From the NCBI GenBank assembly GCA_028274465.1, contig CM051458.1, positions 103,246,855-103,310,854 of the forward strand: 64,000 nucleotides of DNA, given 5' to 3'. The notes under the pieces were generated by a model. It saw only the letters and a list, made by a program, of their open reading frames with translations, did no database searches and had not been told where the DNA came from. Source of the DNA: Plantago ovata (taxonomy: Eukaryota; Streptophyta; Magnoliopsida; Lamiales; Plantaginaceae). The translations under genes were made by a program, and so were the position numbers. How positions within the stretch are numbered: position 1 is the stretch's first letter; the number at the start of each line of letters is the position of its first letter. Positions 11,388-23,189 of this stretch are shown piece by piece.

Positions 11388-12655
11388 CTACTTTCTTTTT
11401 CTCCTACCAACTGTGTTGTTTCTTGGATCACTTCTTGTAGAAGCAGATCCCGAACCGAAGCCATACTGCATTGGAGAAGGGCCTTGAGTGGATGAAGAGG
11501 GAATAGAACGGGAAACAACTCTCATTGTCTCAGCTTGCAATGCTGGAGGAGGAACAGCTGGGGTACTGCAATATCAGTTTCAGGAAGTGGCTCCGGTATT
11601 ATGTGCTTTAACCAATTATTCCTGTGTAATTAGACACATCTTAAAATAGTAGGAAGAACCACACCACCACCAAGTGCTAGGCGCATTTAAACCCGCCTAA
11701 CTGTTAGCCATCTAACACAAGTTATTCTCCTTACACTTTGCTCTGTTAAAAATAATATCCCAATATCATCTATGAAGCATTGTAGTCAGAAATGTATAGC
11801 AACAGCAAACTATATAACCAGTCACAAGTGCTCAAGACATAATCAAGCACAACCTCAAAACTGTCAACAATGTATGTAATTAGTGGGTGTTTGCAAGGGC
11901 TTAGTTTATCCCTAACTTTTTCAGTAGTTTTTTCAAACACCAATCAAAGTCTCCTTAATAAGTACTTCCTCCGTTTTTATTTATAAGTAGTTTTAGGAGT
12001 TTTCACACATATTAAGTAAATGATTGATTTTCTTTATTTTATTCTTTCACTAATTAATGTTCTAAAATCTATGTAAATTTTATTGTTTTAATAAGAAAGA
12101 GATAGAGATAAAAGGAAGAGATGCAATTTTAATAGTACTGAAAGTATAAGGATAAATTACATGGAAAAGAGTAAAATAATCTAATAAAGCTAAACTACTT
12201 ATATTTAAGGAAGAGTTCAAAATGTTAAAACTACTTATAAATAAAAACGGAGGGAGTAGTAGTTTTTGCAAACACCCACTAAACTAATCTCTAGAAGCAC
12301 ACTTTGATAAAACTATACCACTTCAATGCAGGGTTGGTTACATGCTTACATCAGGAGAAAAATATTGAATTTGATCAGAGCACAAGGCTCTTAAGCTACC
12401 ATCATTAATGTCACTAAAGTTAGTCAAGTATCCTAAGCTATCTCTGATTAGAATGTTTATGATCATTTACATAAGCACACAATGACAATCCAAGGACAAC
12501 AAATCAGTAAGCAAAGTACAGTAATAACAAATCAATCACCAATAAACAGTCATAAAGAGAATATACCTCAGCTTCCATAACCATCATATCAACATAGCCT
12601 TTAAGCTTGTTCGTCGGTTCGGTTGCCGATTCCAGGCCGACTATTGTTGCTGAAA
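11388..12655 (-). pseudogene. Unrecognised gene fragment captured in the Helitron-like element
   Basis: Two exon-like stretches lie on the minus strand. The first (12655-12567) follows a CAG acceptor, encodes GLESATEPTNKLKGYVDMMV and ends GAG|GT. The second (11621-11388) follows ACACAG, encodes NNWLKHIIPEPLPETDIAVP and, after a change of frame at about 11565, PAVPPPALQAETMRVVSRS. It ends in a Gly/Ser-rich tail with GRRKRK just before the TAG stop at 11388-11390. The two pieces do not join in one phase, so an exon is missing or the gene is broken. The CT-rich sequence at about 12700-12890 could be its former 5' UTR. I do not recognise the family; the basic end suggests nuclear localisation. 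No start codon with a good context was found. Confidence 0.45.
11881..12283. mobile_element. Nested MITE pair inside the Helitron-like element
   Basis: The outer element ends TAGTGGGTGTTTGCAA on the left (11881) and carries its inverted copy TTTGCAAACACCCACTA on the right (about 12267-12283). Inside lies a Stowaway-like element (about 11966-12258) flanked by TA. Its ends CTTCCTCCGTTTTTATTTAT and, inverted, AAATAAAAACGGAGGGAG are followed by the matching arms AAGTAGTTTTA / TAAAACTACTT. The interior has no coding capacity. It sits in what would be an intron of the captured gene fragment. Confidence 0.75.
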
Positions 12656-13040
12656 CTGTGATTGGAGAGACAAAAGGCAAAAAGATTACAACTTTATAGA
12701 TTTAGCTGAGTAATCGACGGAAACTACAATGTCGTCGGCCAAGCAGTGAAGAGAATGAGATGATGGGAGAAAAAGAGACCCCAGCACGAGAGAGTTGGAG
12801 AAGGAATGGATATCTGCGTGAGAGACGTGAAGAAGATGAAGGGAAATATAATTAAAAAAAGGGGGAAAGAAAATAGAATAAAACAAGATTGATAGACTTT
12901 AACAGATTAATTAATTTAAAAATAATAATGACACATGTACGCACCAGATTGAAACTGAATAAGCAAGATCAACGGTTTAAAATTGATTGGTAGGTCAATC
13001 AATTGATTGAATCAACAGGCTTAGTATATTACTTTAATTA

Positions 13041-13756
13041 TTGTATTTTCAATGCAAGAAAAAAAAAACATAAATCTATGATATTGATCGATATATATAT
13101 ATGAGCATCTTCAATGTAAAGTACTCGAGTCGACAATAATTTTGAAACACACCCTACGCGATTTCTTCATGTTTGTTTACTCTCATAAATTACAAAATTC
13201 ATGTATGATCGTGTAACTGCAAACCGAGAAAGAAAACTTCACATTTGAAAAAGAATGCGGTTTACAGAAGTAACCACCACTACACTTACACTTAGCAAAT
13301 GCACACCCTTCTCAAGAGTTCTAAACAACCTGCATTGCCAGAAACAGCCCTCCAAAACTTGCCTAATTATTATTTACATATCAGGCAAAACAACTTGCCT
13401 TCATAAACGCAACAAGAGACAAACTTTCGGCATCAGCCATTACAAAACTAAGAAAACGTTCTACTTTTACGAGGGCTCTCAAGAGTTCTATCTTCAAGGT
13501 GTTCTCTGGTTCTAACAACCAAGTGTTTTTAGCCTGTTTCACCAAAGACAAATCCATATTTAGTTTCATTATTAGCACAATGCATTACATGAGTTTATAT
13601 GGTTGTGCTCTACAAATTTTATGAAGGTATTGCGAGAGGAAAGGGAGTTAGGATCGGAACAGTATCCACTACCTCCGCTCTCGTATGATTCTGACAGGAA
13701 CAGTGCAGATCCATCTGAATTTTCTGAATCAGAGTCCAAATCGAAAATGTAGTCCA
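13041..13756 (-). pseudogene. Duplicated 3' end of the HMG-box gene (orphan last exon)
   Basis: This block is a diverged copy of about 17258-17947. Its minus strand encodes DYIFDLDSDSENSDGSALF and LSESYESGGSGY, matching the last exon of the intact HMG-box gene (17947-17852), but the stop codon is lost and the frame runs on. The upstream exons are absent. Similarity stops abruptly at about 13752-13757, where the sequence switches to UROD 3' UTR; this is the tandem-duplication junction. It has no function that I can infer. Confidence 0.8.
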
Positions 13757-13807
13757 CTAAAGAATGACCAAACCACTGCTACAGACAATCCAGTCAGAAA
13801 TTTGATT

Positions 13808-16800
13808 CTAGTATCTAAGCCCTTTGGCAACCTCGAAGAAATGAGCGACGTTTTCTTCTGGTGTACCCACAACAATTCCATGTCCAAGATTCAAATATGC
13901 TTTCCGTTTCCAGCTTTTCTCACAGTATCCTTTATCCTGTCTGTTATGAACTCTTTTGAACCAAAAAGAACACCGGGATCCACATTACCTTGCACCGTCA
14001 TGTTAGGACCTAGTTGTCTTCTTCCTTCTGCCATATCGACTGTCCAGTCTAAGCTAACAACATCAACTCCCGTTAGGGGTAGTCTCTCGATTAAGCCACC
14101 TGACCCGCTAGCGTATAGAATGAGTGGCAGTTCTGGGTGAGTCAGTTTTACAGTGTCAACTATTTGTTTCAAGTATGGGAGACTGAATTCTTCAAAGTCC
14201 ACAGGGCTAAGTTCTGTGGCCCATGAGTCGAAAATTTGAACAGCTTGAGCTCCTTTGTCTGCTTGGTACTGGATGTATTTGGCCATGGACATTGCAAACT
14301 TTTGAAGTAGTGCATGAAGGACCTGTATTAAAATGAAATGCTTACTGTAGGGGCAGAAAGATACGATTAGTATGTTTCTTGAAAAAATCAGAGACAGGAC
14401 ACTTGAAAAAAAATTGCTATTCACAAGACCTGACCACTCACAAAACAAAGAATAGGTTTAAAATATTTACAAATTAAGGTAAATGGCCTCATCTGTCAGT
14501 TTATTTATTACTACTCCAGTATTGACATCCATCAGGGAATCCCACACAGAATTTCCTCAGTACATGAATTCGCAGCATAAGGTTACCTTAGGTTTGGAGA
14601 AAGCCAATCTTTTTATCTTGGAGAAGTGTTTCGAGGAACCACCTTCTACGACATAAGAAGCAAGTGTAAAAGGAGCCCCAACAAAACCCAATACTGCTGC
14701 TTCATTATTAACCTGAAAATAAAACATATGGTTCTGCATAACAAATAGCATGAAGTCGGTGAAAATAGAAGACTGATAGCAGATAGTATGTTTGCCTTGG
14801 ACAACATCAGAGAGCTAACAGAAGTATTAGTTAATTTAACCAAACTAGCGTACTGCTAGAAACAATTTGTGTGTTTATCTTGGACACAGATAGCTAACTG
14901 GAGTATTATTTACTTAATCCAACTACACTGCTACAAATGATTCGTACAGAGGGAAAACAGAAACATATAATCACATGGAATTAACCAACAAACAATTCCG
15001 ACCTCTTTCCGCAAGATTGTTAGAGCTTCCCCGACATAAGGAACAAACTCTTCAGGATTGAATTCTGTCAATTTCTCCACATCAGCAGCTGAGCAAATAG
15101 GGTCAAATATGACAGGATCCTTGCCTTTCACTATGTCAAATGGTATGTTCATACCAGTCAAAGGGGTAAGAATATCAGAGAACAAGATGACCTGTAATAT
15201 AACAAAAGGGCCCAGGAGAATAAGAACATATCAATATTGAATGTAATTTGTTTTTTTTTTCTTTCAGAAACCACTAGAATGATCAAGATTACATAATACA
15301 TACAATATGAAACTTTCACTTCACAAATCTTACCCCATCAGGTTTGAACACTTTCCATGGCTGAAGGGAGATTTCGACCACAAGGTCTACGTTTTCTGAT
15401 CTTTCCCGGAAGGATGGATGTTTTTCACAAGAGTTTGGTAACTCTGTAAAGAAGCATGAAATGGCTTCAAGTTCATTATTGTTTACTAAAAATGAAAACA
15501 CAGTAGATAACTTATTTGGCAAAGAAGAACACAAATTAAATACGCATAGACGGATAGACCTGCCTTCATGTACCTCCCAGCTTGCCGCATAAGCCAAACC
15601 GGGGGTCGTTCCACCTCTTTTCCTCTGGCGGCATTAAGCAACAGAGGTTCTGTAGCATTTACAGTTTTTGGCTCCGCAACAGCTCCTGCAAGAACATTCA
15701 CATTTAGCTTATTGTTTTAAGAATGTATAAATTCTGACGGATCTCATTTATCCCAAAGTATAGTCTGTGAAAATAATAACTTCATCGAAGCAGATTCAGG
15801 CCAAATCATGTATCAGACAGGCGATGCATGAAAAATATGGTAAGTGAAGGAAAACAAAGTAGATTCACGTCACCTAGTATTGCACAACATTCCGATACAT
15901 TAAGAGATCACTAAGAATTTCATTCACCAGTTCTAACAACTACAGACACTTAAATATGAAATAACGAACAAATGACATCAAGCAATCATTCTATCATAAA
16001 TCTCAGTGAAAATGTTAAAATCACTCATCGATAACATATCAAATTTCAATACAAGAAATCTCACAGAACCAAGAGGCAGCCAAACTAGAGATCGTGTAAA
16101 ATAACATGCACATACGCCAAGCTTATTGTGCCTTAGCTTAAGTGTTCATGAACTTGTACATATCTATTTTAAACCCAACTTGTTCACCGTACGAGTATGA
16201 TTTGTGGAAATAAGTATAACTACAAGAATGCAAGCGGATTCTAGCTAAATCATGTCCGAGAAAAAAATTGAGAAGGAAACAAATGAAATTCACACCATAT
16301 TTCCTTGAGAAAAAAATAAGCATGTAGTGCATAACATTATAACAACTATCCAACACATTAACAGATTATCACTAAATCAACCTAATCATGAAGTCATATC
16401 TGCTAATCTTCATGTAAGCTGTAACAGAACAAAATAGCATCGATCAATCAAGCAATTTATCATCACATTGAGCAGAAATGCTCAAATCAATCATCAACAG
16501 CAAACCAAAGTTCAACCAAAAGAAGAAACCTAGCATTGCATAACGTTTCTACACAGCAACAGTTTTTCAACGACTCATTAACAATTAAACATGAATCAAT
16601 CCATCTATCATCCAATTTCAGTAACTTGATAAAATCAGTCATCGGCGGCGAATCGAAATTCAATGGGAGGAGATCTCGTAGACGAGGCGGAGAAAATACA
16701 CAAGGAAGAGAGAGAGAGTAAAGTACCTCCGAGAGAGCAAGCGAATTTCGGTCTCTGGTGGGAGGGAGAGGTGAAATTCAACTTGGCGGAGATTGATGAG

Positions 16801-16826
16801 ATCGAACTGCTATAAATGGAAGCCAT
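13808..16826 (-). pseudogene. Uroporphyrinogen decarboxylase, copy 2 (two frameshifts)
   Basis: Same six-exon structure as copy 1: 16826-16727, 15685-15564, 15443-15334, 15191-15003, 14712-14587 and 14322-13808. The exon 1/intron 1 boundary is normal here (GGAG|GTAC), with a Ser-rich transit-like N-terminus. Exon 3 is one base shorter than in copy 1 (CTCTTGTGAA against CTCTTTGTGAA, near 15430), which shifts the frame after SYQTL. In exon 6 ATTTTG has become ATTTG, giving a TGA at 13891-13893. The last 30 or so residues are lost, including the conserved NLGHG histidine. With both, no full-length enzyme can be made, so I call it a pseudogene. Both changes are in T-runs, however, and everything else is well conserved, so consensus error remains possible. 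Confidence 0.8.
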
Positions 16827-17851
16827 TTCGCAATTTCCGCTCCGGTAAAGCTTGATTGTTCAAAATTGCAGTAGTAACATGAACAAGGTTTAAGGGGGAA
16901 ATCTGGTAAATCAAACCTGCTTCCAATCTTCGACCCTCGAGTGGGTCCATTTTTCTCTCTCATTTTTAAATGGATAGAAAGCAAATTTTCATTTTATTTA
17001 TCTTATTTTATTTTTAACTTCTCAACTCCAAACAGGTCAACACTAATCCATCTAGACTCGAAATTCACTAATCCAATCGGCACAGTTACCATACTGTCCG
17101 GTTTTAGCCAAGACAGACGGGATTAAAACCACCCAAAATGTCTCATACCCATACCATGTAAAAACTGATGGTCTACTTATATATTCTTTCTTTTTTACGA
17201 TTTTTCTTAACCGATATGGAATGGGATATATTACATTTATTCTTCCATAGTTATTTATTGCATTTTCGATGCAAGGGAAAACAAGAAACATAAATCTTTC
17301 ATATTGATCAATATATATGAGCGTTAACAAGTACTCGAGTCCACTATACTTTTTGAAACACACTGCTCGGTTTCTTTATTTTCGTATCTTTCAAAACCCT
17401 GTATGGTCATGTAATTGCAATCAGAGAAAGAAAACTTCACATTTGAAAGAATGAGGTTTACATGCTAAAGAAGCAACCACTTGACATTGCAAATGCACAC
17501 CCTTCTCAAGAGTTCTAAACAACCTACACTACTACCAGAGACAGCCCTCCAAAACTTGCCTAATTATTTACATAGGCCAAAACATCTTGCCTCCATATCC
17601 TCAAGAAGAGGCAAATTTCAGCATCTGCCATTACAAAACTAAGAAAAACGTTCTACTTCTACGAGGGATCTCAAGAGTTCTATCTTCAAGGTGTCTTCTG
17701 GTTCAACAACCAAGTGTTTTTAGCCTGTTTCACCAAAGACAAGTCCATATTTAGTTTCATTACCAGCACACGTAATGCGTTTCATGAGTTTGTATAGTTA
17801 TGCACTACAAATGTTATCAAGCCATTGATAGGAAAGGGAGTCATGATCGTA
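16827..17851. other. UROD copy 2 upstream flank and HMG-box gene 3' flank
   Basis: This interval separates the UROD copy 2 start codon from the HMG-box stop. Up to about 17257 it parallels the upstream flank of UROD copy 1. From 17258 it parallels 13041-13756. The uninterrupted A|T at 17257/17258 is the empty counterpart of the Helitron insertion site. No additional gene is visible. Confidence 0.7.
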
Positions 17852-20113
17852 CTAGTATCCACCACCTCCGCTCTCGTATGATTCTGACAGGAACAGTGCA
17901 GATCCATCTGAATTTTCTGAATCAGAGTCCACATCGAAAATGTAGTTCTGTGATGAAAGTAAGAATTAAAATGAGACCACATAAAGTATCCTTTACTTGA
18001 ATAAAGTAGCAAAGAGTAGCGAAAATAATCAGACCATGTCATATTTTCCAACTGCAGCTGAATCTGCTTCATCATCCACCTATAGAAGTAGTGAAATGAC
18101 AATCTCATCAAGTAAAAACCAAGCATTATTACTAGAATGTATCCACAAGTCAAAGAGAGTTGGGATAGTTGCAACTGTTGCATCATGTGAGTACTCGTAT
18201 ATCCTCATAAGGAGAATTTGGATTAGTTATCAACAGAGATTACGGATAACTGCATAGGATAATCAGTCACACAGGAACTGAGACGGGACCCAAAAATGCT
18301 ATGTTATACTTTTATGCAACTTGCATATTTTGAATTCCCAATTCCCCGTGCATTAAGTTCGCATTAAAACTTGTCACTTTCCATGTTTGTGATAGCAATA
18401 AGAAGAAACAAGTTCTGGTGCAGTTTAAAAAAGCACAGGGTTCTATGCAATGAGACAACGGCTTCTTATTAAAAACATAAGTTGTTCAAACATTTTCTAT
18501 CAAGACTCAAAGAAAATACAAATTTTTTCACTTTATCACACAAAGAAACCAACATTCATCGATTACCCATTGAATCTCGTTTTCCTCCTCCTCCAAAAGC
18601 TTCAGGTAAGCTGAGTTTACTTTATTAGCCCGACGAACAAAGGGTCCTCTCTCCTGGAAAACCAACAACAGCCACTAAAAACATTGTAATAACTGAAGAT
18701 GCTCTTCTGTAATTGAAGCTTCATATATAAATTAATGATGAAATCACATCTTGTAACAGAAAGGCCTTTCTTTTTACCTCTTTTGACATGTTCTTCCATA
18801 TTTCACATGCTTTGTTCTCTATCTCAATTTCATTTCCATCTTTGCAGGTCTTCATAAAGTCTTCCCTACAAAACCACCAAACATTTCATGATGTATCTTC
18901 ACCAAATCAAACCAGCAGATTCCCATCTAACCGAAAAAATAAGAAGCAACAAGTGCCTAGTATTCGCCCCTCTAATAATATTATACACCTATTATTAGAC
19001 GTCAAACTAGCTCAAACATTTGCTATGTCAGTAGCATTTCTATGTTATCTCAGATATTCTCATTTGTACTTTAAGGCAGTTTTATGATTAACATACTTCA
19101 GAACGAAATAGCCACAGGAATATAAGAACTAAATGTTATGCCCATTCCATTAACCTTCACAATCTCGCACCTCAGCATACAAGATATACGACACCATCTT
19201 TGCTGTTATCAGTTGATACTTAATACTCTCAGCCAAATATTACAGAAATTGGTAAACATGAGTAAGACGCTAGTATATTCTATAGTCCCTTACGCCTTTT
19301 CACATGACAATAACTTTACCAACAAAGATGATTGACATGTAACAGTAGTTAAAGCATAAAAGTAAGGTGGCAAAACAAGAGAGTGCAAATGCAAACATCA
19401 TGCCTTCAAAATCTAAACAGGATGGATAGAAAAGCATAAAAATGTCTCGGATTTTCAGCTCATGAAGTGGAATTTCAAAACTCTCCAGAGCACGTGAATT
19501 GAATATAATTCTCTATGAATGTGAATATCCGAAACATATCCCAAGTACACGATTTTAGTCCACGGTAAAAATGACCATAAATTCTGATACAATATGTACA
19601 ATTTCCCATATACTTTCTAACACAAACCACATTCAATGTTATACCAACTTTGAAGCAACTACCAAATCTGGAAAGAGCTAAAAAAAAATTCAATAAACAC
19701 CCTCTAAACCTATAAAACCCACAAATAAGAAATTGATAGTAGAAAACAAAGCCAAGAACACAGAGACATACACAAAAAACCGAAAAGGCGATCTAGGTTG
19801 ATCCTCAATCCGCTGCTTCTTCTTAGAATGCCCAACCCCAATTTGGGTTTTCCGTTTCTTCTTATTTCTAGTAGACTCGAATTCACAGATGTGCATGTCA
19901 GCCAGAGCAATTGCAACAGAAATCCCACAAAACTCACTGCAAAATAGTACACATTAATTATATCTTCTGATGATGGCGCCTTTTATTTCATGTTTATAAT
20001 AATACAGGTAAAGTAAAGGAGATGAAAAGGGCGAACCATTTCTTGAAGGCACTGCCATCAGGAGCACGAGGGATTGCTTGAACCCTTCTTCTGGCTCTAC
20101 ACTGGTACACCAT
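17852..20113 (-). CDS. HMG-box protein with N-terminal Cys/His motif (HMGB6/7-like)
   Basis: Six exons on the minus strand splice in frame to about 185 residues: 20113-20037, 19936-19772, 18865-18778, 18653-18567, 18079-18035 and 17947-17852. Residues 17-43 (PDGSAFKKCEFCGISVAIAL then ADMHIC) match the conserved N-terminus of plant HMGB6/HMGB7-type proteins. They form C-x2-C-x11-H-x-C, a possible zinc site. Residues 50-68 are basic (NKKKRK, KKKQR). An HMG box follows at about 72-137 (QPRSPFRFFVEDF, ACEIWKNMSKEERGPF, YLKLLEEE). The C-terminus is acidic and Ser-rich (DVDSDSENSDG). HMG boxes bend DNA in the minor groove, so a nuclear chromatin role is likely. The start is the only ATG that gives the RVQAIPRAPDGS block. 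The last exon was copied with UROD into 13041-13756. Confidence 0.82.
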
Positions 20114-20934
20114 TGGAGCTGCTCAAGAAAAAACTGAATAGACCTTCACCTTTGATTTTCTTCTACAAGTGCCCCATTAGGTTTTTTCATTGTGCGCCAA
20201 TTTTACGGATGACAGGGTATGTTTGTCCGCCAGAAATGTGAAAGAATATAATAATTGAAACTTTATTTGTATTGTACATTTAATATATCAATTAGTACGT
20301 CAAAAATTAAAAATATGATAATTATATTTTCTAATTGTGTAAAGTAAAAACAGATTTTTGTTTTGAGGAACGTGGCAAATCGGCGGCAAAGTTTAGTTGG
20401 GCGGTACAATTTAGCGGGAAATGTACTGTTTCACTTTCACCCTCAACATGGCGGGAACTGGAACTGTAATTTACACATTATTTTAAGAAAGGTCATTTAC
20501 ATTTTTTTTCCCTTTACAACATTTCCCCAAACTGTAATTTAAACTCGTTTATTATATGCTAGACGTAACCACTTCGACATCCTTCGATAAAATGTGAGAT
20601 TCACGTATGGGGACTACATCCTGTCATCCTCTATTAGGTTGTGTCGTAATGTTCACACTTTGACATGGAAAAAAAATGGTGTAAAAGAACAATACTTTAA
20701 AGGTTATTTTTAGGGATATTCCATACTTGTAACACCATGCATGTAAAAGAACAGATCCACACTGTAATTCAAGTACTCTGCAGGTAGCACACCAAACCAT
20801 AATCAATCAAGCCCGAATAAACCATGAAGAAATACAAATACAAACAACATAAGCAAACTAAAACAGAAATAAATAGCAGCAAATCAACCAATCCATAAAC
20901 CTAACCATATACTTAACCACCATTCTACTCAAAG
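20114..20934. other. Intergenic region between the HMG-box and WEB genes
   Basis: This contains the upstream region of the HMG-box gene and the 3' flank of the WEB gene. I see no coding region, RNA gene or repeat that I can support. Confidence 0.5.
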
Positions 20935-22778
20935 TCACCTCATATTCACAGGCTGAGTCTTCTTCTTACTTTGCTTGGTGGGAATTGGCACTTGAATGAA
21001 CCCAAACTTCTTCCTCTGCACATAAAACCGTTTTTCGACATTTCCATCGCCCGACGGTTTAGTAGGATGCAGTATGACTCTACTCTGTTCCCTCAGCATT
21101 TGGCTCAGAGATACATGTTCCCTTTCAGAATGATTCTCCACATGCCTTCCCACAACAACATCATCTTGCAATATCAGTTTCCTGCTCAACACGTCTCCAA
21201 TGGAAGTCTTCGACCAAAAACCACCAGAGGACTTTTCTTTCTTGGAACCATTGAGAACATGTGGGTTTCGGTTACCGGGATGGGAGTTCCTGAACTTGAA
21301 CTTGCTTTCAGGCCTAAAACTGAAGTCTTCTTCAGCAACGTTTGTCTTGTTCTCAGTTGTGACTTGTTCGAATTTCTCCATGATGGGAACTTCAAGATGA
21401 TGAGCTTCATTAGTATGGTTTATGCCATTGGTATCGATGAATTTAGTCTTGCAGAGCTCTTCAGCTTGCTGTGCTCGTTGGGTAAGAACACGGTACTCTT
21501 CAAATGAAAGAGTAATACCCTCGGATGAATCCGAATTCTCACCACTAAGACGTGTTTTTCTTTCGGCAAGCGCAATGGCTTCCACTGCTTTAGCCGCTTC
21601 TTCCATTTTCTTAGCCGCATTCAACCTCATTTCCGCCATTTTGATACTATTCTTCGTTTTCTCTATCTCTGTCATTGCCTTCATTACCTCATACCTGGAC
21701 GCTTCAGTAATCTTCTTGAACTGATCAGCCTCAAAATTCAGTTCTTTCGAGATGGTCATGGAAATATCAAGACCATTTGTTACTTCTACCTTCCGGTGAT
21801 GATTTTCCTCAAAACGCACGACTCTCTCCGAATTTGGTGTCTCCATCCTGGTTCTCTCGAGCATAGCTTTATCTCTTCTCATTTTCTTGTTCAAGGACTC
21901 GATAGATGCTTGAATAACCGCAAGATCACTGGACGTCTTGTTGAGGGTTGACTTCGCCTGGTTCAACTCCATGAACATTAAACCAGGAGACGGATCAGGA
22001 CAGAACCTCAACCCCTCCATCGAATTCTGGAGCTTTGAGTACGGACTAGCCGCCATTAAGGAATGAAAATCCGGCATCAAGTTGATTTTCAAATCCTCAA
22101 CGAATCTCTTTGCGGCCTCGAGTTCTCTTAAGACATTGAGTGTTTCCTGCTCTTTCATCATCAGATCCCTCTCCAATTGCACTGTCTGCTGTTCCATTTT
22201 CTCCACATCAAATTCTTCATTTTCATGCTCCTAGAGCAATGAAATGTTTTATAGAGTTAGAAACATATCATATACCATGAGTTTCATGCAAAACTCATGC
22301 CATTAAGCCTTTTAGTAACTTTTAAGTAAGCTACCAGAGTATTTGTGTACAAAATTTACTGAACAGTCAGATATTTGCTATGTTCCCTTCTGTCTTAACA
22401 GAACCGAACATAATTGAACTATGTTCTCTTAGTCACTTAGTGTAAACAGAACAGAAGGAACTGAATTAATTTTTTTTCCGATGAAAAGAGCAGATCAAAT
22501 AACTTCAAGTCAAAACCAACCATATATAATTAAGAAAATTCAGAACAGAAACAGAGGCAATTACACAAACAGGTAATGTGCAACAACAAAAACCAAAAGA
22601 AACAGGGGATGAGAGAATTTACATGAGCAGCAGCTAACCGAAGCAAATGATGAGGAATCCAAGGTCCGCTGCCGCCAAACATGTCGACGGCCTCCTTCAC
22701 CGACTCGAACGGTGGCGAGGTGTCGATTTCGACTCTCGGGTTGTTGTTTACAAAATTGTTGGTCGTTTCCTCCGCCAT
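20935..22778 (-). CDS. WEB family (DUF827) coiled-coil protein
   Basis: Two exons, 22778-22623 and 22230-20935, give 483 residues. The first exon carries the family N-terminal signature: VEIDTSPPFESVKEAVDMFG, then SGPWIPHHLLRLAA. The second is largely heptad-rich coiled coil: QTVQLERDLMMKEQETLN at about residue 67 onward, then KKMRRDKAMLERTR, and EAAKAVEAIALAERK. A Lys-rich C-terminus follows (KKKTQPVNMR). WEB1/PMI2 relatives act in chloroplast photorelocation; the role of this more divergent branch is not known to me. The donor CTCAT|GTAAAT and acceptor CTCTAG|GAGC keep phase 0. No frame problems were seen. Its position between UROD and NPF matches Arabidopsis At2g40480 (from memory). Confidence 0.92.
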
Positions 22779-23164
22779 AAAATAAAATGAAGCAGAGTCT
22801 TGGTTTTCAGTGTAAGTGGTAGTGAGTGAAACCAACTGGTAAGGTAATGGTATATATATTCAGAGAGTTTATTATTATACGTGGGTAAGAAGTAGAAGAA
22901 TAAATGGTGAATGTATGTATGTAATGGAGTAATAGTTGTGTGATTGGAAGATGAATGGAACGAATAATAGATGATCGATCGGTATAGTGGGTGGAATGAG
23001 AGTAATGATGGTGTTTACAGAGATAGCAGTAGTAGTAGTAGTAGTAAAAGCTAGGTAGGACCAAAGAGCAGTAGCAGGTTAAAAAGGAAAAGGCAAAAAG
23101 AAAAGCTAGAGAGCTGAAAGTAAGTGTTACTGTGTTAATGAGTAGTGAGTGATGATCCATCGTT

Positions 23165-23189
23165 TTGAAGAAGAAGAAGAAGAAGAATA
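23165..23189 (+). repeat. (GAA)n microsatellite
   Basis: About seven GAA/AAG units upstream of the WEB gene. Confidence 0.8.

Larger units (their letters stand above)
9324..13040 (-). mobile_element. Putative non-autonomous Helitron, 3.7 kb, inserted in the duplicated UROD flank
   Basis: The left edge, read on the minus strand, shows a 7-base-pair hairpin (9353-9337, CACACGC / GCGTGTG), nine bases, then CTAG followed by host T, which is the canonical Helitron 3' terminus. The right edge is at 13040/13041. Host sequence on both sides (TAGTTATTTA | TTGTATTTTC) joins to match the paralogous empty site beside UROD copy 2 (TAGTTATTTA | TTGCATTTTC, 17257/17258). Insertion was therefore between A and T with no target duplication, as Helitrons do. 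The 5' end reads TAATTAAAG rather than the expected TC start, so the right terminus is less certain. No Rep/helicase gene is seen, so it would be non-autonomous. It carries fragments of at least two genes in the same orientation and a nested MITE. Confidence 0.65.

Noticed and set aside
20971-21507. 178-residue open frame on the plus strand
   Set aside because: It is antisense to the well-supported WEB gene exon 2; low stop density there comes from the coding strand's codon bias.
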